This document shows, one piece after another, positions 42,788 through 51,212 of a DNA stretch of 64,000 bases. The notes beneath the pieces are model-generated. The model worked only from the letters and a program-made list of their open reading frames with translations. It was not told where the DNA came from and did not search any database. Each line of letters opens with the position of its first letter. The first letter of the stretch is position 1. A program made the translations under genes and the position numbers. The DNA is from Modicisalibacter ilicicola DSM 19980 (lineage in GTDB: Bacteria; Pseudomonadota; Gammaproteobacteria; Pseudomonadales; Halomonadaceae): NCBI RefSeq assembly GCF_900128925.1, contig NZ_FQUJ01000002.1, positions 220,856 to 284,855 of the forward strand. The letters are read 5' to 3'.

Positions 42788-43470
42788 GCATCCGCCTCAC
42801 GCTCGAAGTACTCCGCCTGGATCAGGCTCTCCTTGACCCGTCGCCACTCGGCGATCAGTTCCCGAGCATGTTGCGCCACCTCGTCGGCGGACCAGCCAGG
42901 ACGGTAGAGGCTGCCGCCGAGCCCGAAACCATCGATACCGGCGCTCATCCAGTCGCCGATATTGCTCTTGTCGATGCCACCCACGGCAAAGACTGGAACA
43001 GCGTCGGGAAGCACGGCCTTCACATCCTTGAAGTAACCGATGCCCAGACGCGCTGCCGGGAAGAGCTTGAGCGTGGTGGCGCCGGCCGCGACCGCCGCCA
43101 GGGCCTCCGAAGGCGTCATGCAGCCGATCATCGGCACCAGCCCCTGGGCCACCGCCTCGCCGATCACCGCGCTGTCGGTATTGGGGGTGATGACCAGGGG
43201 GGCGTCCAGGTCGGCCAGCCGCGTGCACGCCTGGGGGTCGAGCACCGTGCCGGCGCCGATCACCACGTCATCGGGGCAACGTCGGGCCAGGCGTTCGAGG
43301 CTCTCCCAGGGGTGGGGCGAGTTGAGCGGGATCTCGATCAGCTTGAAGCCCGCACCGACCAGGGCATCGAAGATCGCATCCACCTCCTCGGGCCTGACCC
43401 CGCGCAGGATGGCGACCAGTGGCAGCTTCTCCATGGCCGCATCCAGCGCAGCCCGACGTGTCTCGTTCAT
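42784..43470 (-). CDS. dgoA: 2-dehydro-3-deoxy-6-phosphogalactonate aldolase
   Basis: Cleaves KDPGal to pyruvate and glyceraldehyde 3-phosphate. The 228-residue class I aldolase has VAILRGVRPEEV, FKLIEIPLNSPHP, GAGTVLDP and the Schiff-base Lys in TTLKLFPA. The ATG of MNETRRAAL follows AGGAGC. Its 170-bp distance from dctM leaves room for its own promoter. No galactonate dehydratase or galactose dehydrogenase gene is present. Confidence 0.93.
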   Translation of the reverse strand: MNETRRAALDAAMEKLPLVAILRGVRPEEVDAIFDALVGAGFKLIEIPLNSPHPWESLERLARRCPDDVVIGAGTVLDPQACTRLADLDAPLVITPNTDSAVIGEAVAQGLVPMIGCMTPSEALAAVAAGATTLKLFPAARLGIGYFKDVKAVLPDAVPVFAVGGIDKSNIGDWMSAGIDGFGLGGSLYRPGWSADEVAQHARELIAEWRRVKESLIQAEYFEREADA

Positions 43471-43640
43471 GACAAGCTCCTGCAAAAAATACCTTTGGCA
43501 CACCCAGAAAACCGTTCGCGAGCGAAGATGAGACAAGGCGAAATTCACTGAATAAACGCAGTTCACTTAACGTAAATGCGTCCTATGAAGTCAATTTCAG
43601 CGATGTATCATCAAGTGTAGTAGCTCGTGTGCAGATTTTT

Positions 43641-44945
43641 TTAGACCAGCCACATTGCCAGGTTAGGCCATACCAGCAGGGCGAACAGCACGCACAACTG
43701 GATCGCGATGAACGGCAACAGCGACACGAAGATGTCCTTGAGGCTGATGTTGGGTGGTGCCACGCCCTTCAGGTAGAAGGCGGCCGGACCGAACGGCGGC
43801 GACAGGAACGATACCTGCATGTTCACCGCGAACAATATTCCGAACCAGATCGGGCTATAGCCCAGCTGCTCGACGATGGGCACGAAGATCGGCAGGGTCA
43901 GCATCGCCACACCGATCCAGTCGAGGAACATGCCCAGCACCAGCAGGATGCCCATCATCACCAGGATGATCATGATCGGCTCGACGTTAAGCCCCAGGAT
44001 CATCTGCGAGATGAAGCGATTGCCCCCCATCAGGTTGTAGACCCCGACCAGGGCTGCCGCGCCAATGCCGATCCAGATGATCATGCCGCAGGTGATCATG
44101 GTCTGGCCCAGGCTCTCGTGCAGGGTCTTGAGGGAGAACTCGCCGCGCAGGAGCACCGCCAGCAGCACACCGAACACCCCCATGGCGGCCGCCTCGGTGA
44201 CCGAGGCCACCCCACCGTAGATCGACCCCAGCACCATGAAGGCGATCAGTCCCGGCACGATGATCGCCTTGAGCGCCTGACCACGATTGGCGAAGGTGCT
44301 CCGTCGATCGGCCTCGGTCATGGGCGGGCCGAGCTGGGGATTCCTCAGACAGCGCACCAGGATATAGGCGATGTAGCTTCCCATCAGGATCACCGCCGGG
44401 GTGATCGCCGCGGTGAACAGGTCGGCGATGGACTCGCTGGCGATCAGACCATAGATGATCAGGACGATGGAGGGCGGCATCATGGTGCCCAGTGAGCCGC
44501 CGGCGCATACCACGCCGATGGAGAGGTGCTTGTCGTAGCCCAGGCGCAGCATCTGCGGCAGGGCGAGAATCCCCAGCAGCACGATCTCGCCACCGATGAT
44601 GCCCGACAGCGCCGCCAGGAAGAAGGCCACCACCACGGTCTGGATGGCCACCCCGCCGGGCAGGCGACCGGCGAAGACCCGCATGGCATTGAACAGGTCC
44701 TTGGCGATGCCCGATCGGTCCAGCAGCGAGGCCATCAGCACGAACATCGGCACCGCCACCAGGGAGTATTCGGTCACGAAGCCGTAGACACGGCTGGTCA
44801 CCAGCGGCAAGGCATTGGTCCCGAACCAGCCGAAGGTGAAGGCCAGGGCCACCAGGCCGGTCACGAAGGCCAAGGGCAGGCCGGTGACCAGCAGCGCGAA
44901 GATCGCCCCGACCAGCAGCAGTGTTCCGTCTGCAATATCCATCAA
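43641..44945 (-). CDS. dctM: TRAP transporter large permease (DctM)
   Basis: The 12-helix ion-coupled subunit of a TRAP-type uptake system. The 434-residue protein has GLPLAFVTGLVALAF, SGIIGGEIVLLGIL, GGSLGTMMPPSIVLIIYG and FGILFAVNMQVSFLSPPFGP. Its start overlaps dctQ by 4 bases (ATGA). The order dctP-dctQ-dctM is canonical, and the substrate is probably a sugar acid by context. Confidence 0.92.
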   Translation of the reverse strand: MMDIADGTLLLVGAIFALLVTGLPLAFVTGLVALAFTFGWFGTNALPLVTSRVYGFVTEYSLVAVPMFVLMASLLDRSGIAKDLFNAMRVFAGRLPGGVAIQTVVVAFFLAALSGIIGGEIVLLGILALPQMLRLGYDKHLSIGVVCAGGSLGTMMPPSIVLIIYGLIASESIADLFTAAITPAVILMGSYIAYILVRCLRNPQLGPPMTEADRRSTFANRGQALKAIIVPGLIAFMVLGSIYGGVASVTEAAAMGVFGVLLAVLLRGEFSLKTLHESLGQTMITCGMIIWIGIGAAALVGVYNLMGGNRFISQMILGLNVEPIMIILVMMGILLVLGMFLDWIGVAMLTLPIFVPIVEQLGYSPIWFGILFAVNMQVSFLSPPFGPAAFYLKGVAPPNISLKDIFVSLLPFIAIQLCVLFALLVWPNLAMWLV

Positions 44946-45571
44946 TGCGCCCCCCCTGCATCTTCGGCACGATCATCGGCCCGCGCCCGCAACGATTGAA
45001 TGAGATGGATCGCGGCCTGAATGGTCATGATGATCAGCGCCAGCATGATCATGCCCTTGACCAGGGCCGGAAAGGGTGGATTCCAGGACGTGCCCGAACG
45101 CTCCAGCTGCCATTCCCCGAGCGGGTTGTGGGAGGCGTCCCAGAACATGACAAAGGCGGCATAGCTCATCCCCAGGCAGAAGCTCAATGTCACCAGGTCA
45201 TTGAAGCGGTCGAGCCACAGCTTGAGGCGTGGGCCGGCACTGTCGTAGAGCACCCGCACCCGGATATGGCGGTTGCTGGCCAGGGCAGCTGGACCGCCAA
45301 GGGCAAAGCTCACCGCCACCAGCATGACCACCGACTCGTGGACCCAGGAAGTGGGCGAATCGAAGCCGTAGCGCATGATCACCTCGAAGACACTGATCGC
45401 CATGGCGATGAACACCAGCCAGGCGGCACCACGCCCGCACCACACCACACCACGGTCGAAGCCATTTCTCACCGGGTCGGGCTGGGTGGTGGTCTCGCCC
45501 GCGGTGGGAGCGGCAAGCTCGTCTTCGTGAGGCTCCTGGGTATCGTCGCTGCGACGAGAGTCTGGAGACAT
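44942..45571 (-). CDS. dctQ: TRAP transporter small permease (DctQ)
   Basis: The four-helix subunit of the same TRAP carrier. The 209-residue protein has an unusually long charged N-terminal extension (about 40 residues rich in Asp/Glu/Arg/Thr) before the family core (WLVFIAMAISVFEVIMRYGF and SWVHESVVMLVAVSF). The ATG at 45571 has GAGGAAAGG. It is separated from dctP by a terminator-like hairpin. Confidence 0.88.
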   Translation of the reverse strand: MSPDSRRSDDTQEPHEDELAAPTAGETTTQPDPVRNGFDRGVVWCGRGAAWLVFIAMAISVFEVIMRYGFDSPTSWVHESVVMLVAVSFALGGPAALASNRHIRVRVLYDSAGPRLKLWLDRFNDLVTLSFCLGMSYAAFVMFWDASHNPLGEWQLERSGTSWNPPFPALVKGMIMLALIIMTIQAAIHLIQSLRARADDRAEDAGGAH

Positions 45572-45593
45572 GACCTTTCCTCTGATTAAAAGA

Positions 45594-45623
45594 ACGGAAG
45601 GAATCCCGACGGATTCCTTCCGT
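45594..45623 (-). terminator. Intercistronic hairpin between dctP and dctQ
   Basis: A perfect 13-bp stem (acggaaggaatcc / ggattccttccgt) with a 4-base loop, followed on the minus strand by tcttttaat. It looks like a partial terminator that would lower dctQM and dgoAK relative to the binding protein, which TRAP systems need in excess. Confidence 0.85.
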
Positions 45624-45696
45624 GAATGACGGCGAACCCTCTACGAGCCTGGGATGCCGAGGTGCTGCCATCGAGCAGGTCCCGGCATCCAGTGGC

Positions 45697-46713
45697 TTAC
45701 ATCAGGTTGTTTTCCTTCAGGTACGCCACTGCGGCATCGTAGACCTTCTGGGTCATCTCGTTCTTCTCGGCCCAGATGGCCCACTCCTCCTTGGCGATGT
45801 TACGGAACTTGGCACGCTCCTCATCGGACATGTCGATGATTTCGATGTCCGGGTCCTGGCGCACCTCCTCCACCGCCTCCTGATCGAGCTCCTTGAGCTT
45901 GGCGACCATCTCGTCGGCCATGTCATCGACGGTGCTCTCGAGCATGCTCTTCAGGTCGTCCGGAAGGCTGTCCCAGATATCCTTGTTGAGGGACACCGCG
46001 ACCATCGGCAGCGAGTGGAAGCCCGGATAGTTGGGGTACGGGGCGAATTCGTAGAGGCCCTGTTCGTAGTTGGTGGCAAAGACCGTGTAGTCCGCGGCAT
46101 CGATGACGCCTTTCTCGAGAGCGGTATAGACCTCGGAGCCCGGCAGGTTCACCGGCGTGGCACCGGCCTTCTCGAAGATGTTGTAGACCATGCCCTCCGG
46201 AGCACGCAGCTTCAGTCCCTTGAGATCATCGACGGTACGGATGGGTCGCTTGGACGGCAGGGCCTCCAGGCCGGTGGCCGCGGCACCGATCAGGTGCAGG
46301 CCATAGGGCTCGACGAGCTCGTTGTAGAGCTCCTCGCCGCCGCCCTCTCTCATGAAGCCGAGAAATTCGTTGGGGTCGCCCCAGGCGCCGACCAGGTTAC
46401 CCAGCATGCCGAACGCCGGGTTCTGCCCGGTGAAGTAGCTCGGATCCGTCAGATGCCCCTGCAGAATGCCCGACCTGACGGCCTGGAGCGTCTGGTTGGC
46501 CTGCACCACCGCGTTGACCGGCAGGATCTCGATCTGGATGCGGCCATCGGACTTTTCCTCGACCTCGTCGGCCCAGGCCTTCTTGATCTCGAACTGCGGC
46601 TCACCGGAGGTTTCCGAGGTCTGGAAGGTCCACTCGTATTCGGCGGCCTGGGCGTTGAGCGCCATGGCGCCGAGGACGGCAGCGGTAAGCGTCTTGAGAG
46701 CAATGCGTGACAT
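45697..46713 (-). CDS. dctP: TRAP transporter substrate-binding protein (DctP)
   Basis: Periplasmic solute-binding subunit. The 338-residue precursor has a Sec signal (LTAAVLGAMALNAQA, cleavage near 23) and DctP segments (GILQGHLTDPSYF, RPIRTVDDLKGLKLRAP, EVYTALEKGVIDAADYT). The conserved Arg of LKLRAP normally contacts a carboxylate, consistent with a sugar acid. It starts 13 bases after the regulator stop. The long, acidic mature chain fits a halophile. Confidence 0.9.
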   Translation of the reverse strand: MSRIALKTLTAAVLGAMALNAQAAEYEWTFQTSETSGEPQFEIKKAWADEVEEKSDGRIQIEILPVNAVVQANQTLQAVRSGILQGHLTDPSYFTGQNPAFGMLGNLVGAWGDPNEFLGFMREGGGEELYNELVEPYGLHLIGAAATGLEALPSKRPIRTVDDLKGLKLRAPEGMVYNIFEKAGATPVNLPGSEVYTALEKGVIDAADYTVFATNYEQGLYEFAPYPNYPGFHSLPMVAVSLNKDIWDSLPDDLKSMLESTVDDMADEMVAKLKELDQEAVEEVRQDPDIEIIDMSDEERAKFRNIAKEEWAIWAEKNEMTQKVYDAAVAYLKENNLM

Positions 46714-46726
46714 AGTTAGCGTTTCC

Positions 46727-47569
46727 TTATCCATGTGTTGTTTGGACTTCGAGGTGTGGCTCCTGGGCGTCGAGGGTCGGCAGAATCCGGGTAAGACCTT
46801 CGAGCCCCAGGTCCTGGCCGGTACGATCCAGAACCGCCAGGGCCGCCTGAGCGGCCTTGTCGGGCTGACGCAGGCGAATGGCTTCCATGACGCGGCGATG
46901 GCGTTCCATGCTGTCGTGGAGTTCATCGGCACTCTGGTTGGATTTCTCCACGAGCAGTGCGATGGCGGGCTTCAGTACATGACTGATCTGTGCCCAGACA
47001 AGATTGTGCGAAGCCGTGAAGATCGCCTCATGGAAGGCGACATCGTATTCGTTGTGAGAACGTCCTTCCCAGCGTAGATCATCCTGCTCCAGGGCAAGGA
47101 TCATCCCTTGATAGGCGGTTTCGATCTCGAGCAGGTCGGCAGCGGTGGCATGTTCGGCCGCCAGGCGTGCGACGAAGGGCTCGACGGCAACGCGAAAGGC
47201 GAAGATCTCGCGCTGGATACCGGGATTGGGTTGGGCGAAGCGTGCCAGCCAGCCGCTCACTCGCGGATCGAGCAGATGCCAGTCGGCCAGCGCGCGCACC
47301 CGGGTACCCTGACCGGAGATGCGCGTCAGCAGCCCGGCACCCACCAGCAGTTGCACGGCGCTGCGCACCGTGCTGCGACTGACGCCGAACTGTTCGCAGA
47401 GGTCCACCTCCCGGGGCACGTAATCGCCCGGCCCGTAACGGCCACTGAAGATGGCCTCGGCCAGGTACTCGGCGATGTCGGGGCGCGCCGGGCGGCCCGA
47501 GGAGTTGGCGTGACGCATGTCAGAATATTGCTCGATCTTGTAGGACAAGAAGTTGTCTATGTCCGACAT
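46727..47569 (-). CDS. FadR-subfamily GntR regulator of the TRAP/dgo genes
   Basis: A one-component regulator with an N-terminal winged helix (LAEAIFSGRYGPGDYVPREV, then FGVSRSTVRSAVQLLVGAG) and a C-terminal FCD helical ligand domain with the metal-site pattern (DVAFHEAIFTASHN, HRRVMEAI). By position it is probably a DgoR-like repressor responding to galactonate or its keto-deoxy form. Start uncertain: 47569 (280 residues) lies inside a palindrome at 47557-47571, while Met at 47518 (263 residues) would leave that palindrome upstream as an operator. Confidence 0.88.
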   Translation of the reverse strand: MSDIDNFLSYKIEQYSDMRHANSSGRPARPDIAEYLAEAIFSGRYGPGDYVPREVDLCEQFGVSRSTVRSAVQLLVGAGLLTRISGQGTRVRALADWHLLDPRVSGWLARFAQPNPGIQREIFAFRVAVEPFVARLAAEHATAADLLEIETAYQGMILALEQDDLRWEGRSHNEYDVAFHEAIFTASHNLVWAQISHVLKPAIALLVEKSNQSADELHDSMERHRRVMEAIRLRQPDKAAQAALAVLDRTGQDLGLEGLTRILPTLDAQEPHLEVQTTHG

Positions 47570-47571
47570 AG
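47557..47571. promoter_or_regulatory. Candidate operator palindrome at the regulator start
   Basis: ctatgtccgacatag is a perfect 15-base inverted repeat around a central base, of the size bound by FadR-type GntR dimers. It overlaps the candidate ATG at 47569 and suggests autoregulation of the regulator-TRAP-dgo transcript. Confidence 0.5.
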
Positions 47572-47649
47572 CTTCGACCAATAACGATCTTCATGCCTTT
47601 AAACTTTAGTCCAACAAAGGCATCGAAAAGGTGCGAGGAGAGTGAAAGC

Positions 47650-47919
47650 CTAGCCGTCGTCGAAGCGCACTAGCCCCACCTTGACGCCCTCGCCCGCCGC
47701 CTCGCGTACCGCACTCAACCCTTTCTCGCCGAAGCCCGAACTGAGCTCGATCGATGTCACGCCCTGGGAAGAGAGTTCCCGGGCAAGGCGCTGGGCGGCC
47801 TCGATGCTGCCCAGGGTGGCAAGGCTCAGGGTATGGCCATTGCTGCTCTGGCTGCTCAGGGAGGTGTTACCGGGCTCGGGGACGAGAATGAAGAATGCCA
47901 GGTGCTTTGAAGAGGCCAT
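47650..47919 (-). CDS. DUF6506-like small protein
   Basis: An 89-residue cytosolic protein with LAFFILVPEPGN, a central segment spanning an alpha/beta unit (LGSIEAAQRLARELSSQGV), and the family-like ending SIELSSGFGEKGLSAV, then VGLVRFDDG. It resembles the uncharacterised DUF6506 family as I recall it. The ATG at 47919 has GGAG upstream. No functional partner is evident; it lies between the regulator and the peptidase gene on the same strand. Confidence 0.65.
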   Translation of the reverse strand: MASSKHLAFFILVPEPGNTSLSSQSSNGHTLSLATLGSIEAAQRLARELSSQGVTSIELSSGFGEKGLSAVREAAGEGVKVGLVRFDDG

Positions 47920-48009
47920 GGTGAAACTCCAGCGACGCGGTGGGGAAGGATTCATCATCCGTAACAGAATGAATCCTAGCGCGTCGCCGGAGATACCGAA
48001 ATACGAATC

Positions 48010-49506
48010 TCAGGCCATTCCGTAGGCGGCCAGATCGTTGTCGGTTTGGACACCCAGGACAGGTGCCTCGGCGGGCATGACAGCCGACTCGGAAGCGGCG
48101 TGATCCTCGCTTGCCCACTGCAGGCTATCACGCTGGTCGGTGGCGTAGATCTCCTCGAAGGGAATGCGCTCGCCACGTTCGGCGATCATCAACGCGTCCT
48201 CGGGATCGAGCTCGGAAAAGCTGCCATCGGCCATGGATTCGATGACGCCGAGCATGCTCAGCAGCCCCTCGGTGGCAATGGCGCTGGCCAGGGCACTGTA
48301 GTCGGTGTCGAGCCCCTGGGCGACCTGGTCCATCTCCTGCAGGCCGCGCTGCTCGACCAGCAGCGTCGGCGTGCCTTCCAGGGCCAACCCGTTGCGGGCG
48401 ATGGCCGGGTTGTCGCTCCCCGGGAAAAGGGAGAGCTCGGCATGATCGAAATCTTCGAGCTGATTGGCGATCGCCACGGCGGCCCGCTGGCCGGTCTCGG
48501 AAACCTGGGGCGCCACCTCGGGGTTGGTCGCCCACTGGATCGACATGGTGTCCAGCTCGCCGTCCTCGCCGAGGTAATTGTTCTGGTGGTGATAGTCGAG
48601 GAACAGATCCGGCTCGTACTCGTCGACCACGTCGAGCACCGCCAGCGCCTCGGGAATGGTCTCCGGGTCGGGGCGATTGTCGGCGTCATAGCTGCGGTTG
48701 AGGTCCATGTTCGCGGAGTTGCGCCGCGGGTCGAGCACGTCCTGCTCGCCGGCGACCTGCTGCTCCCAGCGCGCGAACCCGTCCGGATTGACCCGAGGCA
48801 TCGCCACCACGGTCACCTCCTCGCGCAGGGCCCGCGCATACTCGGTGTCCGCGCTGAGCGTATCGAGCAGCGTCACCAGCGCCTCGGTGCCCAGGGGCTC
48901 GTCGCCGTGCTGCTGGGACACGATCATGAGGGTCTTGTCACCCTCGCCCACCTCGGCGCGATAGAGCGGCCGCCCCTCCAGGGATTCGCCGACCACCTCC
49001 AGGTCGAGGGTGTCGTACTCATCGTCGAGGGCTTCCAGATCGGCGTAGAGCTCCTCGTTGGAGCGCAGATCGTCCAGGGTCAGTTGCTGGTCCTTGTCGA
49101 ACTCCCGTTGGGAAACGTTGCTGGCGTAGTAATCGGCGACGGAGAACTTGGCGAAGCTCGCCTCCTGATCGGTGGGCCTGGCGCCTTGCAGCATGGCCGG
49201 CACGACCTCGCCACGCCTGAGCTCGCCGCTGTCGAGCTGAGCGGTCCAGAACGCCACTTCGTCGTCCTCGGGCTTGCGCTCGAACAGCGCGTCGTAGAAG
49301 TTCGTGATCAGCTCATCGTCGTCGAGCTTCCTGGACGTGGACCTGAATTCGCGCGAGTAGGCGAAGAACGGCGCGACATCGTCGATGTCGGCATCGAACC
49401 TGTCCAGTGCGAAGGACCAGAAACGCTGGCCGAAGGGATCGGCCGGTCGACCCAGATAGGCCTCGTAGAGGGCTTGCACCTGCTGCTCGGTATACTTCTC
49501 TTCCAT
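48010..49506 (-). CDS. M14 zinc carboxypeptidase with N-terminal DUF4214-like repeats
   Basis: A 498-residue protein. Residues about 5-110 hold two DUF4214-like units ([21 protein letters not shown] and [21 protein letters not shown]). Residues about 170-430 are an M14 carboxypeptidase: zinc ligands His200 and Glu203 ([13 protein letters not shown]), VNPDGF, DLNRSYD, a third ligand in DYHHQN near 306, and catalytic Glu385 (TLLVEQRG). There is no Sec or Tat signal and the chain is very acidic. DUF4214 is common in type I secreted proteins, and a type I system starts 1.7 kb away, so secretion is inferred. It could instead be cytosolic. Confidence 0.82.
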   Translation of the reverse strand: MEEKYTEQQVQALYEAYLGRPADPFGQRFWSFALDRFDADIDDVAPFFAYSREFRSTSRKLDDDELITNFYDALFERKPEDDEVAFWTAQLDSGELRRGEVVPAMLQGARPTDQEASFAKFSVADYYASNVSQREFDKDQQLTLDDLRSNEELYADLEALDDEYDTLDLEVVGESLEGRPLYRAEVGEGDKTLMIVSQQHGDEPLGTEALVTLLDTLSADTEYARALREEVTVVAMPRVNPDGFARWEQQVAGEQDVLDPRRNSANMDLNRSYDADNRPDPETIPEALAVLDVVDEYEPDLFLDYHHQNNYLGEDGELDTMSIQWATNPEVAPQVSETGQRAAVAIANQLEDFDHAELSLFPGSDNPAIARNGLALEGTPTLLVEQRGLQEMDQVAQGLDTDYSALASAIATEGLLSMLGVIESMADGSFSELDPEDALMIAERGERIPFEEIYATDQRDSLQWASEDHAASESAVMPAEAPVLGVQTDNDLAAYGMA

Positions 49507-49637
49507 GTCACCAACGCTCCTGTCGTATCGTTGCGCAGGCCATTGGCACAGTGCCGGGGCCCGCTTCCAGATTAGCCCAGTAAAGCGTAAGCGTCATGCC
49601 CGTACGAGCATTTTATGTTAGATAAGTAGTAATAAAT

Positions 49638-51074
49638 CTATCTTCCGTAGGCATCCTCGAAACGCAGGATGTCGTCCTCGCTTAGATAGCTGCCGGTCTG
49701 CACCTCGATCAGCCGCAACGGGATGAGCCCGGGGTTCTCGAGCCGGTGCACGGTACCGCGCGAAATGTAGGTGGACTCCTCCTCGGAGAGCAGGAAGCTG
49801 TCCAGTGCCTGAGCCTCGCCCCTGCGCTCTCCTCGGGTGACCCGGGCGGTCCCCTGGACCACCACCCAATGTTCCGCGCGATGATGATGCATCTGCAGCG
49901 ACAAGGCGTGGCCGGACTTGACGACGATCTCCTTGACCTGAAAGCCAGCGCTCTCGACAAGGGTGCGGTAATGCCCCCAGGGCCGATAGACGCTTCGGTG
50001 GGACAGGTACTCGCTACGCGCCTCGTCTTGTAGCCTCGCGACGATGTTCCTGATGGCCTGGGCATGGCCGCGGTCGGCGACGAGCACCGCGTCCTCGGTC
50101 TCGACGACGATCAGGTTGTCGACCCCCACCGTCGCCACGAGACGCGATTCGCTGCGCACGAGGCTTCCTCGGGTACCCTCGAGAAGCACATCGCCCTGGA
50201 CGACATTGCCCCGTTCGTCGGACTCGCCCGCCTTGAGGTCGAAAAGGGCATCCCAGCTGCCGATGTCGCTCCATCCCGGGTCCATGGGAATCACGGCGGC
50301 GTCTCGGGTATTTTCCAGGATGGCGTAGTCGATGGAGTCGCTGCGGCATCCCAGGAAGGCGTCGCGACCGACCCGCAGGAAGTCGAGGTCCTCCTGTCGT
50401 TCGCGGTAGGCAGCTTCGCAGCAGTCGAGAATGTCTCCGGCCTGCTGGCGCAGTTCATCGAGATACTGGCGCGCCCGAAACAGGAAGATGCCGCTGTTCC
50501 ACAGGTGGTCGCCACTCGCCAAGTACTGGCGAGCACGCTCGGGATCCGGCTTCTCGACGAAGTCGTCGACGCGATGCCCAGCGCCTTCCGCGGGACCTAC
50601 CCGGATGTAGCCGTACCCGGTATGGGGTGAATGGGGGACGATGCCGAAGGTGACCAGTCGGCCTGCCTCGACCAGGGCCAGGCCTTGTTCAACGGCGGCA
50701 ACAAACAGATCGGTGTGGCGAATGGCATGATCCGCGGGCATGACCAGCAGGCAGGGATCCTCGTCGAGTTCCAGGCTCGCCAGCGCCGCCAATGCCAGGG
50801 CGGGGGCGGTATTGCGTCCGGCGGGTTCCAGCAGGATGCGCGACGCCGACATGCTCATGCCTCGCAACTGCTCGGCGACCAGGAAGCGATGCTGTTCGTG
50901 ACAGACCAGGAGGGGCGCCAGACACCCCGGGAGCCCCTCGACGCGTCGCAGCGTTTCCTGCAACAGGGTCAACGAGCCGGAATTGAGCACGAGAAACTGC
51001 TTGGGATAGGACTCCCGGGATACCGGCCACAGACGCGAACCGGTACCGCCGGAAAGGATGACAGGCAGGATCAT
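49638..51074 (-). CDS. manC: Mannose-1-phosphate guanylyltransferase / mannose-6-phosphate isomerase
   Basis: A bifunctional 478-residue enzyme making GDP-mannose for exopolysaccharide or glycan. The N-terminal nucleotidyltransferase has VILSGGTGSRLWPVSRESYP and a KPD-type motif (FVEKPDPERA); the C-terminal cupin isomerase has RPWGHYRTLVES, SLQMHHHRAEHWVVVQGTA. Full length for the AlgA/ManC/CpsB type. The ATG at 51074 is preferred. It lies between the peptidase and tolC, in the same direction, with no other polysaccharide genes in view. Confidence 0.93.
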   Translation of the reverse strand: MILPVILSGGTGSRLWPVSRESYPKQFLVLNSGSLTLLQETLRRVEGLPGCLAPLLVCHEQHRFLVAEQLRGMSMSASRILLEPAGRNTAPALALAALASLELDEDPCLLVMPADHAIRHTDLFVAAVEQGLALVEAGRLVTFGIVPHSPHTGYGYIRVGPAEGAGHRVDDFVEKPDPERARQYLASGDHLWNSGIFLFRARQYLDELRQQAGDILDCCEAAYRERQEDLDFLRVGRDAFLGCRSDSIDYAILENTRDAAVIPMDPGWSDIGSWDALFDLKAGESDERGNVVQGDVLLEGTRGSLVRSESRLVATVGVDNLIVVETEDAVLVADRGHAQAIRNIVARLQDEARSEYLSHRSVYRPWGHYRTLVESAGFQVKEIVVKSGHALSLQMHHHRAEHWVVVQGTARVTRGERRGEAQALDSFLLSEEESTYISRGTVHRLENPGLIPLRLIEVQTGSYLSEDDILRFEDAYGR

Positions 51075-51162
51075 GAGGCCCCCGGTTCCTGGCATGACGT
51101 GTTCGATCGGTCATGCCAGTATCCTGCGATCGCGCCTTGGTGACCAGCACCGCCGATAGACC

Positions 51163-51212
51163 AGGTTTTGCCTGGAAAGTCGGCGAGCGCAGTCAGCTTT
51201 CTGGCAACACCT
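51163..51212. repeat. 50-bp imperfect palindrome, copy 2, overlapping a stop codon
   Basis: Left arm aggttttgcctggaaagt, right arm (reverse complement) aggtgttgccagaaagc, with a cggcgagcgcag centre. It is homologous to 19858-19907 and of the same 50-bp length. Its right end again overlaps the TAG stop (51211-51213) of the minus-strand gene, here tolC, in the same register. Confidence 0.7.
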
